Below are positions 25,001-37,155 of a DNA stretch of 64,000 nucleotides, in pieces. Below the pieces are notes generated by a model. The model saw only the letters and a list, made by a program, of their open reading frames with translations, was not told where the DNA came from and ran no database searches. Numbering within the stretch: position 1 is the first letter of the stretch; each line of letters begins with the position of its first letter. The translations under genes and the position numbers were made by a program. The stretch covers positions 98,757,815-98,821,814 of the forward strand of contig CM060176.1 of assembly GCA_030549775.1 (NCBI GenBank). Reading direction: 5' to 3'. Source of the DNA: Tamarix chinensis (lineage: Eukaryota > Streptophyta > Magnoliopsida > Caryophyllales > Tamaricaceae).

Positions 25001-26760
25001 GACGTATATATTCAGTCCCAATCGGAAAATCCTACAACATTGAAAATTTGAAACGCAACTTTATGCCACGAAACACCGGAGAGAACTTACATTCGCAGAG
25101 CTTTACTGGTATCCGGACTGTCACCAAGCTTTTGACGGATTTTAACTTCAGAAGAACAGCCACCAGATAATAGTTTCAAAATTTCTTCCGCTCGGCGCCT
25201 TATGTGAGACGAGCGGACTACCTTGTTCTTCTTCTCTTCGCGGATTATATTTGGTATTCTCCTTACACGTTGGCTTCGCCCGCTAGAGATTTCACTTGAG
25301 CAGCTTGACAGACAGGAAGTCTCTGTAAAAGCCTCAGATACACTTCCAGTGGTGGTGCTTGCAGGTGCCTTCCAACACTTCGGACTTACTTTCCACTTGC
25401 CAGAGCTCCGGTGCGCCTTAGAGCGAGTCCTTCTTACGACCTGCCGATCGACATACGAAATCCTAAAGTATAAAACTATAATCTAAAATTTTAGATTATG
25501 AGGTCCATAGTTGCCATTTTAATTAGCGGAAGATTTTCAATCATTCAAATATATATTAAAATGCAGGAGACTTCGCAATTCATGAGATCTTCGACCACAT
25601 TTTGATAAGTTAAATGGAAAATTGATATGCACAAAGCCGTATAACAGTACCAAAAGTTGAAGCCAGCTAAATAATGAGACCAAAAACTGTCACATCAAGC
25701 TGAAAAATCAAAATACATGCAACTCCTCTTAAATTTCGGTAATTCTATTTCAGCTTCGAAAATTCGACCCTGAGATTTTAGTTGCGGATTTCAAATAAGT
25801 ACTTGAATTGGGAGCTTCAGATTTCTCATGAGGTCATCTTGCTATAGCCACAAGATTTCCCGCTAGATAGAGAGTCATTAGGCAATTTCAAACTCTTGCA
25901 AGGAAGCAGTAATTTCAGTGGTAAGGAGCTTAATTACTGAACTGAATTGAGTATTCGTGATGGAAAAAAACAAAGCAATTGAAAGGCGTGCAGAAAATGA
26001 TCGACCTACCACTATTGATAATTCAAAATCCGTGAGGAATCTGATGACTCATTCTGGAAACTATGTGCCAAAACAAAGACGCGTCCATAACAGATTTTAG
26101 TTATCGCATTAGCGGATTTCAATGCATCGCATGTGAATATTTCACTATATAAATCTAAATAAATTCATCATTCAATGATCTTATTCATTTTATCTTAGAA
26201 TTATATAAATGAATTAAATAAATTTATGATCAATCATTATTTCAAGCATGATCAACAAATTCGTAGCAGTAGGTTATTCAAAAACAGAGCCAGCGCATAA
26301 TCGTCTAGAAGTTCTTCGAACACAACAGCAAAAATTATAATAACCTTCACTTCATGACAACGAGCAGCAGCAGCAGAAGCCATAACCATACTCCGGTGAG
26401 CTGTACTCGGTCCGTCACTTCTGGTCAGCATTGAAATATATGACGTCGTTTCACCAACCGCAGTTAGTGTTACTTCATCGCTGCTCACATCCTTCTTTTT
26501 ACATTCAGTCTGCCGTTCGATCGGCTCAAGTTCATCATATACAGTAAAACTGGACGGTCAATAGAAAAGCGTAAATTGAATGTAAGCAAATTTTAAAAAT
26601 TACACGGCGAGAGAGAGAGGAAAGCTGAGGTTAATAAATCATCATACTCCGAAATAGAATTCTTCTTCTGAGACGGGGAGGTAGAAAAGAACTTGGAAGA
26701 GAGAAGAAGAAGCGCAGAAGCAGCTGTCAGCTCCAGCGAAGTTGGGAATTCTTCCTCCAT
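22100..26760 (-). CDS. Host gene: basic, Ser-rich protein with C-terminal helix-turn-helix-like domain, five exons
   Basis: Minus-strand gene with exons at 26606-26760, 26345-26549, 25091-25440, 24625-24691 and 22100-22141. All introns are GT-AG, phases agree at every junction, and the exons sum to 819 bp (272 aa plus TAA). The start is the ATG of MEEEFPTSLELTAASALLLL at 26760, since the more upstream in-frame Met lies in a Lys/Arg run that looks like 5' UTR. Residues 121-200 are basic and Ser-rich. Residues 201-262 (RRRAEEILKLLSGG, EVKIRQKLGDSPDTSKALR, then KRTGAGGRSDPYVYAI) look like a three-helix DNA-binding fold with a short wing. I recall plant proteins of this layout annotated only as HTH or homeodomain-like, so a nuclear DNA-binding role is inference. 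Uncertain points: the exon 2 donor (GTTATT at 26344 or GTGAAG six bases earlier in the transcript, both in phase) and the last exon. Reading past the exon 4 donor would instead stop at 24601. Confidence 0.75.
23131..24243 (-). mobile_element. Non-autonomous Helitron (1,113 bp) in the last intron
   Basis: The minus strand starts TCTATATATATATAAAAACGG and ends CTAG, with a 7-bp-arm hairpin CCGTGCA-T-TGCACGG (23145-23159) about ten bases before the end. The element sits exactly between A (24244) and T (23130) of the minus strand, the Helitron target rule. There is no Rep/helicase coding. It lies within intron 4 of the host gene, in the gene's orientation. Confidence 0.9.
23320..24150. repeat. 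Minisatellite inside the Helitron
   Basis: Tandem, partly nested repeats of 80-130 bp share the core CAGAGAATAGGTTGCG, CGAAGAGGCTGCTGTTTAT and AAATGAGCATATGAATTT. Three blocks can be told apart: near-identical units at 23380-23590, longer units with GAATTCAGTGTATTAAATGC at 23590-23770, and shorter units with ACGAATAATATGATTTG at 23900-24140. The matching frames on both strands are repeats, not genes. Confidence 0.93.
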
Positions 26761-27033
26761 TTTTTGAAATTCTCTCTCCCTTATTTTCTTGTGTCGGATG
26801 AAATGGCGGGCTAAACGGATTTTCATATCATATTTATTTGAATTCGAGCCCCCCCCCCTCTTTCTTCTCATTATTATTTTTTTGGCGTTTGACGTTTAAC
26901 GGTTTGTGATGAGCCGGACTATCGTATTATCCAATACAATGGGTTCACGTGGAAATTGGTGAAAATGATTTAGGACCTCTTCTCCTCGAAGAATATTTGA
27001 TTTGATCTTAGATGAAAAAAAATTAAGGAGTTA
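26761..27033 (-). promoter_or_regulatory. Host gene 5' UTR and promoter-proximal region
   Basis: This 273-bp segment separates the host ATG from VL copy B. A CT-rich leader follows the promoter; AAATAAATATGATATG near 26828-26843 on the minus strand is a possible TATA region, and an unbroken C run sits at about 26850-26860. The native distal promoter was pushed 5.2 kb away by copy B. Confidence 0.45.
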
Positions 27034-27735
27034 TGTAACACCCCCAAATTTACTACTAAAAAATTTCGTTTAAAACAAAAAGGTTTAACGGAAGCGAAAG
27101 ATAAAACCGTAAACTCGGGGGCGTTACCGCCACACTTAGTACTAGACCGGTTCACTCCTACCGTTCCGATACTAAATGCTAAGGCTAAATCCAATCAACA
27201 TTAGTATGAAACATTAAAACATGGGTCGACATTTAATATAAATCATTAACGAAACACAAGTCAAACAGTAGTTAGAAAACGGTTTAGGATTACAACTTAA
27301 GAGTACGAATTCAAAATGTGAAGCGTAGTACAAAATACAGCTAAATATGGAAATACGAAATCCGATGATAGCAATAGGGTCCGGCCGACTCACTCTCGGT
27401 CCCCAGGTCAGGTTAGGCTCAACATTCTGCCCCACCCGATGCCTCGTAGGTATCGTAGGCATCGAAGACATGATCTCCTACCTGCACAAGATCATAGATG
27501 TCTTCTGCTCGTGGGAATGAGCAGCACCCATGAAACGGATGATCAGTATGCTACGTACTGAGTAAGGTAACATACGAGCTAAGGCCAACACATAGAACAC
27601 ATGATACAAGGATAAGCACATAGGTAACATACGATAACACACATGATAAGGCCTGATTACTTTCCCGGTGACTTATTCTTTATTCTCATTAATAATATGT
27701 CCATTCCACACATATTCTTTAATAGTCCATGTGAG

Positions 27736-28105
27736 TGCGGGAACCCCACTATTATAGCCGGTGGACTGGAAAGTATACACTCAGGGCATAACACTCCTAA
27801 CCACTATTATTTGCCCGTGGACCGGTCTCCAAGGCAAAATGCTCCTGGCCACTATTATTTGTCAGTGGATCGGTCTGGCCCCGACTCACATGGTGTTTCG
27901 CTGTAAGTACTTAATGTATTTCCCATGGATTAACTTACTTCCTTTGGTTTGTCGAGCACGAAATCCCCCCCTATTATAGCCGGTGGACCGGAAAGTATAC
28001 ACTCAGGACAGAACGCTCCTGACCACTATTATTTGCCGGTGGACCGGTCTCCAGGGCACCCCGGCTCCTGGCCACTATTATTTGCCGGTGGACCGGTCTG
28101 GGCTC
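27736..28105 (-). repeat. Grouped tandem units of VL copy B
   Basis: Six units with CCACTATTAT and the CCGGTGGACCGG hairpin, in two groups of three (first group at about 27748, 27799, 27848; second at about 27969, 28021, 28073), with group spacing near 220 bp. Frames across this array (27643-28158) are translations of the repeat. Confidence 0.92.
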
Positions 28106-29305
28106 GGCTTAACAATCTTTCACTTTACATGATTAGTGTTTTATCCGTGTCTTATTAGATAACATTCCACCCTTGACATGCATGTCATCGATGTTCTACT
28201 GCTATTCTCTCAAGAGGGCCCGTCCCATATTTTAAGACTCCTACACCTCTTATCACGCCTCGACATCCATTCCCCATTATGCTCACACATAATGAAAGAC
28301 CAACTCCTGAGAGTGTAGGTTAAGCCCAACACCTTATGACATCGACCTCACCTATTCCCAACCTCTAGGGTTTTCCCCTCGAAAACCCTAGTTGGACCTA
28401 TGTGGCCCAACTTCTTCTCACTTACCTCACCGTTACTTGTTCCTCGCCCCACAACTCACCCTTATTAGGTCAAACCCCAAGGCATATCACTTTACTCCTC
28501 GACTTCTCATGTGACCGGCAAAACCCTAGTTGGCCACATCAACCCTAGTACCTTACTTATTCCACAAGTAACCTCTCTTTTCATCCCAAAGTCTCTTCTT
28601 TCACATGGAAACCCATACTCATCTTTTATATAAATGAATTCTCACTCTTAACCCATACTCCACCCTTCCTTAATCATTCTTACTTTCGTACTTCCCAAAT
28701 TTCCACTTTTTCCCAAAAACCCTAATCGGGTCCCTTATACACCCTTGCACCAACCTATGTACTATTTTTCATCCCAAGTCTCCAATCACTCCACAACTCT
28801 CCCATTCTCTTATTTACACCCTAATTCAACTTTTCTCACGTAAGATTCACCCCCATGCAAGATTTAGCCATCCCATGCAAACACCCCAAGTCACCGTGCA
28901 AATTTTAAGACTCCCATGCATGGTTCCCAACTCTCATTTATTTTGGACATTCCTCCCACTTAAATCTTCTCTCATGGATCATGAGGTACTTAGCTCAACC
29001 TCATATCCCCCTTAGTGAACTCACTTCCCATTTATTTCTTGTCATCCTTATGTTCCCAACTCATATTACTATTTATCCTAACATGCATGTCCTAGAGGGC
29101 CATATCATATCACATCATAAACATCATACATATACATGTCATGCTCATGTCATAAGAAACACATACAAACATACCTCAATCTCCAAGCTGCGCTACACAT
29201 AAGACAAGTTATCCACGATCATATAATACACGACATAGCATGGCATATACAACATTCAACACAAATAGGTCACACATCACACAAGGGCCATAGCTTCGTC
29301 CTTAC

Positions 29306-29367
29306 CTAAAGCGACGCCGGGCTTGGAGCATACTCCTATAACTCCTTAGGGTTTTGGTTAGGATCAC
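29306..29367 (-). other. Splice-flanked conserved 62-nt block (candidate exon 2) of copy B
   Basis: The minus strand has TTTTATAG just before and GTAAGG just after the block. The length equals that of copy D exactly (62 nt), and the GCCCGGCGTCGC core is shared. Interpreted as an internal exon of the LTR transcript; not proven. Confidence 0.65.
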
Positions 29368-29419
29368 CTATAAAAGGGAAAAATATTAAGTATTAGTCTC
29401 CCTCAAAAGTACCATCATC

Positions 29420-30159
29420 CCTTATTCTAGTTTAAGATTAGGGTTATTGTTATTAAAGAGAGTATTATACGAAAACTAGGGTTTTTACCTCAAAATTAGT
29501 ATACTAAATATTACTAGTCAAAATATGTTTATTTTTAATATTTATTGTTACACTTATATTATTAGACCCGTTAGCCCTATTCTTATAATAATGATAGTGT
29601 TCATGCTAACCATAGTAAAATAGTGATAATAATAATAATAAAACTAATAATAGTGGCACTAATGTTTATAGTGATAGAAACCCTAGCGTTTTTAAGGCTA
29701 AGTCTAATAATAGTGTTAGGGTTAAAATAATAATATAATAATTACAATACCAACGAGTAAAAATATTCCTAAAGATAATAATGATAAAAGTTATATTTTG
29801 AATAATAATAATATAAGGGTTCAAATGTTTTTGTCACAATAATAGAAATAAAATAATGATAATAGTAATAATAGTAATAACTAATAATGATACCATAGTA
29901 ATGATGTTGGTGTTAAAGGCATTAGGAATAATATTAAATGGTAAGGTACTAAGGTTTAAGTATTCTTCTTATTTAACAACAAAATGATAACACACCAACT
30001 TCGAGTTAAATAACATTGATAATAATAAAAGTAGTAGTAATAATAACAATAATGATAAAGGTGTTAAATAATAATAATAACAATAATAACAATAACAATA
30101 ATAATAATAATCAAATAAGGTTAGGTTAAGTAGTAATAATAATAATAATGATGATGATG

Positions 30160-30213
<54 letters not shown>

Positions 30214-30776
30214 GTAATAATGTTAAGTATAATAGAAGATAATAATCGAAAAGAATAATAGTAATATAAGAGTCCCAATATTTACACTAAAAGTGGTAAT
30301 GGTCAAGTTAGTACTAGTAAGAAAATAATAATATTAATAATAGAGATAATAATAGTAGTAGTAATGATAATGTTATTAATAATGATAAAGATACTATATA
30401 ATAATACCATATTTATAAATATTCCTGAAATTAGTTTAGGTAGTAAGAGTGATACATAATAATAATGATAATAGTAGTAATAATAATAATACTAATACTA
30501 ATACTAATAATAATAATAATAGTAATAACAACACAACATTAATAATACTAATAAGGGTAATACTATTAATATTACTAAAAATTGTCAACACTTATATAAA
30601 ATGGGTTTCTAAAGTTAGATTAACTAATGATAAAGATAATAATAATAATAATGATAATATCAACCATAATAATGATAATATCAACCATAATAATAATAAT
30701 AATACCCTTAATATTAGTAAAAATTATTAATCACTTGTGCTAAGAAGGTTTAGGGGTTGAGGAGGTTGGAGCACCA
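29420..30776 (-). repeat. TAA/TTA-rich segment (candidate intron 1) of copy B
   Basis: About 1.35 kb of AAT/TAA trinucleotide-biased DNA with short pure tracts (30160-30212 is the longest). It lies between the candidate exon 1 donor at 30776-30778 and the acceptor at 29368. Asn- or Ile-run frames here are spurious. Confidence 0.8.
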
Positions 30777-30778
30777 CC

Positions 30779-31400
30779 TAAGGTTAGTGGTGGAACCGGT
30801 AACTGCGCGTGGCGGCGATGGCGGGGGTGGTGGAGGAGGAAGAGAGGGAAAGATGGGTATGTAGGCTAAGAGAGGGAAAGTGGAGGGGTGCTTGAGGTAG
30901 AGGAAGATGCAGCAGGTGAAGAGGGGTGGAATGAGGGTGGTGGCGTGGCTGGGAGTGGCGGCGCACGGTGGTTGGTGCGGCGGCCGAAGGTGGTGGAAGG
31001 TGGTGGAAAAATGGAGAAGGTAGAAGGAGAGGGAGGCAGGGGGAGATGAAGGTGTGGGAAGGTAGGGGAGGTTCCCTAGGTGTTTTGGAGGGTGAGGGAG
31101 GTGTTGGTAGAGGCGGGATTGGCGGCGGAAGGCGGCGCAAGGGGCAGCGATGGGCTGGAAGGGGCTGCTCGGGGTGGCGATTTCGCACGGCCAGGGCGGC
31201 ACGTGCAGGGTGAGGAAGGGGTTGACGGTGGTTCTGTTTTGTAAAGGGAGGTGCGGGGAAGGTTTTTGTGCACGGAGTTTGCGGCGGAGGTGGCCGACGG
31301 TGGCAGGATAGGTGTCTGTTTGGGCGACGGCGGAAAAATGGGGTTATGGGCTGCGGGAAAAGGAGCTCGAACCAGGCTGCTAATGGGGGTATTTATAGGA
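30779..31400 (-). promoter_or_regulatory. LTR promoter and candidate exon 1 of copy B
   Basis: TATA box TATAAATA on the minus strand at 31390-31397, embedded in CCTATAAATACCCCC. The GC-rich downstream segment ends at CCTTAG/GTGGTG at 30778, a good donor. Copy D has the same TATA context (GCCTATAAATACCCCC) and the same donor, so these sites are conserved between copies in opposite orientations. Confidence 0.6.
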
Positions 31401-32286
31401 TAATTGAAGGGGAAAACGACAAAGGGGAAGAGGACAAACGGGGCAGGTGTGGCAGGACCACTGGCCGGCGGTGGCAGGCGGCGCATCCCTACCAATTACA
31501 AGTTAGGTCGGGTCGGGAGAAGAAGGGAAAGGAGATGGCACGCGGGGAGGGGAGAGATGGGCTTGTTGGGGTCGAAAAAGGGAAAGAAAATGACGGGAAG
31601 GGCAGGGGAGGACGGTCGGCACTGGGCTGGTGGCTGCCGGCGAGATTCGGGGTTGCAGGGTCGAATTGCAGGTCTAGGCTGGGAAGAAGAAGACAGGGCT
31701 GGGTGGACCGGTCGGTCCAGGGGAAAGAAAGAAAAGAAAAAAAGAGAACGGTTCGGCCGGCTGGGCGGATTGGGCCGCACGAGCCGGGGAAGGGATAGGT
31801 GGTCTGGGCCGACGAGCTGGCCCAAACCGGGGGAAATGGAAAAAAATAGGTAAAGGAGGAAGAAAGAAAAAGGAAAAGAAAGGAGGAAAAAGGAAAAAAG
31901 GAAAAAAAATGATAAAATGGTTGGTTTGGGGTATTTGATCTTTATTTATTTATGTATTTAATTTAGGTTTTTAATTTTAATAATAACTATTTTAAGTATA
32001 ATAATTAAATTTATTTTTAAATTAATTAGGTTATTTTGGATAAATTGTCCTTAACTTCCATTTTAATTAGTAAAATGTCCAAAATTTTCTAAATAACTTA
32101 TTTATTATTTTCTCCTTATTTTCCTCAATTAATTTCCTCTTTATTTAATAAAGTAATTTATTTTCTTAATTTTCTCTAATAAATCATTATTTTGCCATAA
32201 TTCCTAATGTAGGATTTTTGGGGTATTACAAGTTATTATTATTATTATAGTACTATTATAATTCTCCTTATTAGTATCATTATTAT

Positions 32287-33162
32287 TAGAGTCGTTAAAA
32301 ATTAGTCTAGTCTAACATAATTTGAAATATTTATCGACTCGACTCAAATGTGACCCGAATATAATTAATCAAATCAAACCCAACTCATAATCTGATATTA
32401 GTCCTATCTGTCATCAACCTAACCAGCTAAGATTAAATTCGATATTAATAAATTATGATGATAAATAATTATGCATGTCTTATTATTAATTTAAGACTTT
32501 TAAAAATATATTATTTATTTTTCTTACTTCCACTATGGGCATACTTAGTCACTAATGATATTAAAATATTACTATTTTTTCACATAAAAATATAACATTA
32601 AAAAGTTATAATAGTAATAACACATTTTTAATTATATGCTTACACGAAGTCAAATTTAATGATTGCTTATATGATCAATGAGTTTGATCAATATTGATAG
32701 TTAATGTCTGGTTTGACCCAAATTCGAAGTGATCTGACCTATAATTAACTCAGCTCGAATCCAATCCGATCCATCAAAATCTAAAAGTTTTAATTCGCTA
32801 TGTTAACACAAACCCGGCCTATCAAATTAATTTGAATACTAAATCACTAGAGCACAAGCTTGCTTGGCCTAAAGACAACACGACCTGTTAACCTAACCCG
32901 AAATAACCCGAATCGACTTCAACCCAAACTAACTCAACCCAAATCCAACCCTACCTAGTAAATTAATATAACATAACTCAAATCTACAATGTCCAAAACT
33001 CAAACCCAACCCAACTCGCACAATAAAATGGCCTGAAATAACTAGAACTAGAATTATTCGATCTGACTCACTATCTATCCACAAAGAAAATGACATGCAA
33101 ATAACCCGACGTGAGATAATCCAACCCAAAACTTGACCCACCCAACCCAATTAACACTTCTA
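32287..33162. mobile_element. Probable hAT-type non-autonomous element (876 bp)
   Basis: The right terminus AATTAACACTTCTA has an imperfect inverse TAGAGTCGTTAAAA at the left edge. Flanking octamers ATTATTAT and ATTATTAC agree at seven of eight positions. The interior is full of AACCCAACCC/AACCCGAA motifs, common in plant non-autonomous hAT elements. The flanks are low-complexity, so the duplication is weaker evidence than usual. The frame at 32929-33150 is repeat translation. Confidence 0.5.
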
Positions 33163-34796
33163 ATTATTACTAAAATTATCACTAAATTTATATTCTTTTT
33201 ATTATTATGAAAATTTTGCTAATTTGATATTCTCTTATAAGTTTCAAAACTATGTTGAGAATAATAGGCCCTAAACTATTGGATTGCAATACCTATACTG
33301 TACAACTTCTTGTTGTGACTAAACTCATATTTCACTAGCAACAAACTAATTTTTAACTACTTAGCAACATATCTTTCATCAATAAACAACACATTTTTCA
33401 TCGAGAAAAATACATATCCGTCACTAACATAAAACAATTCTTTTACTAACACAAACTTAACTTATAATAATATAACAAATATCTTTCACTACATAACAGC
33501 ATGGCTTTCATCAAAGAAAAACATATCTTTCAAATTAACATAACAAATCTTTCGCTAACACATAAGACATCATTTAAACATGTCAACCAATATTTTTTTT
33601 TTTAAAAAAATTGTATCTTTCATTATTATTGTACTTATCATTTGTCAATTTTCTATTAAAAATTTAAACACACTTTTTCTCAAAATTTCATTACGAGTGA
33701 ACTTATCTTTCACCATAATCATACGTATTATTAACCAAAATTTTACTTGAATATTAAAATATTTTTCTTAATATATTTCACAATTATTATGTTCATCATT
33801 ATACTATAACATATTTGAATAAAAAAAAAGCATGTACACATCTATCAAAATCTCTCAATTAGGGGAAACAAATTATTCACATCATTCTCCATCTTGTTAC
33901 TACTACTTTGCACTGACTAATGTCGTTAGCTGGTGTGCATTGATCATGGTGATGGCATTGGTGTGGTTGTAAGAATAGAGATTAAGGTTGGAGCTTAGAG
34001 GAAGAAGTGGTGATGGTCGGATGCCATGCTCCGTCACCCCTGTTATGTTCTATTTGGTCAAAAACATAATAAAGGAAGTGAGTATTGATGTTGGTGGTGT
34101 GGTGGTTGTCTATGGAGGATGAAGGAAAAAATAGAAGGATGGAGAGCTATCGCTCGTGTTTTGTTGTTAAAGAAGAAAAGGCTAATCGAAGCAAATAAGA
34201 AGAAGGCATTAATCACATGGTCCAGAACCATATGACCGGTTGCACTATATATAATTTGTGACTAAATTATGCATATCAATCTTCATCTTTTGTTCTTTAA
34301 GTTTAAACCCCATCCTATCCTTGTGCTTCTTTTTATTATAAAAAGGTGATAAAATTCAAGCCCTTATTTTTCTAGATATCTAATGATATGTCAATGTATA
34401 CATCATCTTAAATAAGTTAAGTATTTCAATTATGATACATAATCATATTATGCCATTAGCCTACATGTAGCATCTAAAGGCCTCATAATCGAATTAACAT
34501 CATTTGATGGCTTAGTGTAGATCTTTTATATAGATGTTAGTCAATAACTAGTATGGATAAAATTACATACAACTTGATTTTCTTATGCCCTTTTAAAAAT
34601 TAAAATTATCATATTATATGGTATCCTTGAATTTATTTATTTATTATTACATTCATGTCCTTGCAAACTATAATTTTGGAGTATTTACAAAATATATTTG
34701 CAAGCAAATCTAAAGGGGAAGATTGAAATAAATCAAATAGCTTATTGAAAAAAAAATATCTATCAATTATAAAATAGATTACTCAACATTAAGGAT
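33163..34796. other. AT-rich intergenic stretch, no gene seen
   Basis: Mostly AT-rich DNA with a TTTCACTAGCAACAAAC-like theme at 33330-33600 and a GC-richer patch at 33900-34200 resembling no known family. No open frame of note. Confidence 0.5.
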
Positions 34797-37155
34797 ACAA
34801 TAATATTCTAAAATTTACTGATGAATTTTTTTTTCATGGAAAAAATAATAATAAAATATTAGATGTTACATTATTTCTAACATAAAAAAGATATTCCCTA
34901 TATCAATTTTTATATAGGGTACAAAGCTAAAAAGTAACTTGTATATAGAGCTCAGATATAGGAAGAACTTGATCCTATAATGATACAAAATTAAAAAATA
35001 TAGTTGAGAAAATAGATGACTAAAAGTTCAGAGAGACGACTCTAGATAACCTTATGTTTTAAACCAATCCATAAAATACTCAACACAGGTAATCGCAACA
35101 AGAGTTGTGAATCAACATATACTTGCTAACAAGGCGGTATATGCTCGTAGAAATATGTAGCTCCACAAAAAGGATGATGAATATTTGTGTATTGAGTAAG
35201 TTAATAATACACATAAATAGGTTAAGGCATGCATAACATACAAGATTTATATGACAAGATGTATATTATACATGCATAAATGTCCATGATACTAGATGAT
35301 TCTAGGAAAACCATAGCAGAATACTTAGGTGATCACATGAATTCCATATATTAGTCACATTAAGATCAAGGAACCATTTGTGATATAACCACTCTTATCC
35401 TAATTCTCATGTGGATAGGAAAAAGAAATTCAACCTCATTAATATGTAACATTTATTATCCCCTTTCCCCTGAAGATAGGAGAAAGGTAGTTAACTATAC
35501 TGATGCTTTCATCTTTAGGGTAAATACACTTGGGTCACTAGTAAACCTCTAACCTTTAAGTATGAATACCCCTAATAAGTTAGTGATAGAGTAGAGTAAG
35601 GTCCTCCGATTCTATTGAAACTAGGTAATATATATAATCAAATAATTTCAACACTTATAATCACTTTGGTTCTGGATCATGTGATTTTCCACTTTAAGTA
35701 GGAATGTTTTATTGTACCATTAATGAAGACATAACACATAATAATGTATCACTTGATTTATTGATCATCATAACACATTTTCTTATTATTGTTGCCTTAT
35801 TACAGGGGATTTTGCCTTTCATATACCAATTTTTTTCTAAATTCATACCAACTAACGATATCATTATAAACACTTAGAAGTGCACCAAGGTCAAGCAATT
35901 TAAATATGTTATGACCACATGAAGAAAAGTTAATACATATGGGAAGACATCAAGTACAAAAGTGATCATAATGCCCTCAGCAAAAATCTATTTCACCCTC
36001 AACTCATAACTTCTTCCATAAATCCCACCAATTCACCAAATTTAACTCATTACCCAAATATATTATTATAAATAACAAATCCAACATTTCACACATAAAA
36101 TATCAATTATACCCCTAAGGTTTCTAAGCTCACTTTAAGTTGTTTTTACATAATATTAACACTTATGTTAAACATAATTAATCTAAACTAATCACATATT
36201 AGCCCAAATAAATCTTTCACCACCTCAATTTATTAAGATTAACCCATAATGATCAATTTGACCTTATTACTCCTAAATACATCAAAACTTCTCGTTAACA
36301 TAACTTGTTCCACACTAAAACAAGCCTTCTTATATTATATATCAACTTTTATGTAAAAACCTTGATGAATAAAATAACATACTTATTTTACAAAAAAAAA
36401 ACACTTAAAACTTTGACTAAAATGCCCTAACATTGATATTAGCATCAACACTCCCAAGTCCTAGTTTTCCCAAACTTATCTAGATTCATGCATGCACTCC
36501 CCTACATTATATACATTCAATAAGCCGCAATGAAAAAAATCCCAAAACACTTATAAAGGCCTAAGGTTGAAACATCCTCATGCCAAAACCCTCCAAAATT
36601 CTAACCCCTAAATGTGCTATATTATCGTACTTAACATTAATACATTTAATTGAGTGCTTATTAAAAATAATAATTTATAACCCCTAGCATCGTTTAACAT
36701 GATATTTTACATAAATTATACAAAAAATTATTTTGTAAAGATCACCACAATATAAGAAAAAATTATTAATTAATTTAAATCATCATTTGGTAGAATAAAT
36801 CATGCTATTCTAGAAAATCAATTAACACATCTTTCAATACATTAAAGTTGTTTGACTGTGCAAACAATTTCTTTTTTTGCAATTTAATAATTCAGAAGGA
36901 ACAAGTGAACTAAAATGGAATAGAATGAGTCAATAAGCTTATAAATAATTTTAGAATGTCCTATCAATTTTAGATAATTTTAAAATAAGTGAAAATGACA
37001 AAATCAAAAGATTTACTGAAAAATAACTTTCTACAAATGAATAAATGAACCATGAAAAGGTCTAATTTAATATAAATGACTTGAATATTCATATTAGAAA
37101 TGGATTAAGACCATAATCACATGATAATTAGGGTTAAAAAATTTGGGGTATTACA
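34797..37155 (-). mobile_element. Family VL, copy E (old, about 2.4 kb)
   Basis: The right end AATTTGGGGTATTACA (37140-37155) matches the VL sense start. The left end TTCTAAAATTTACTGATGAATTTTTT (split here for length: TTCTAAAATTTACT, then GATGAATTTTTT) matches the sense end of copy B. The conserved block is recognisable at 35140-35235 as ..GTATTGAGTAAGTTAATA... The tandem array and the GC-rich segment are lost. No target duplication could be identified. Confidence 0.65.

Larger units (their letters stand above)
27034..32230 (-). mobile_element. Very-long-LTR family VL, copy B (5,197 bp solo LTR)
   Basis: The plus strand runs from TGTAACACCCCC to GGGGTATTACA, and both sides carry the perfect 5-bp target duplication AGTTA (27029-27033 and 32231-32235). 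There is no gag, pol or internal duplicate LTR, so it reads as a solo LTR or an element of LTR-like content only. It is strongly similar to D in opposite orientation, for example the stretch around GACCCGTTAGCCCTATTC at 29565 and its complement at 59935. In sense (minus) order: start at 32230, TATA at 31390-31397, GC-rich segment, trinucleotide-rich segment, splice-flanked block, array, GAGTAAGG block, end at 27034. Many CpGs are retained, so it is comparatively young. Confidence 0.9.

Noticed and set aside
30750..31853. Proline-rich and Gly/Arg-rich frames of up to 176 codons on both strands of copies A, B and D
   Set aside because: Open frames overlap on both strands, amino acid content follows the GC skew, and the frames are not kept among copies. 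They are better explained by a C-rich leader segment without stops.
33310..34265. Possible CACTA or MITE based on two GTGACTAAA motifs
   Set aside because: The two motifs are in direct, not inverted, order, and no target duplication or terminal CACTA was found.
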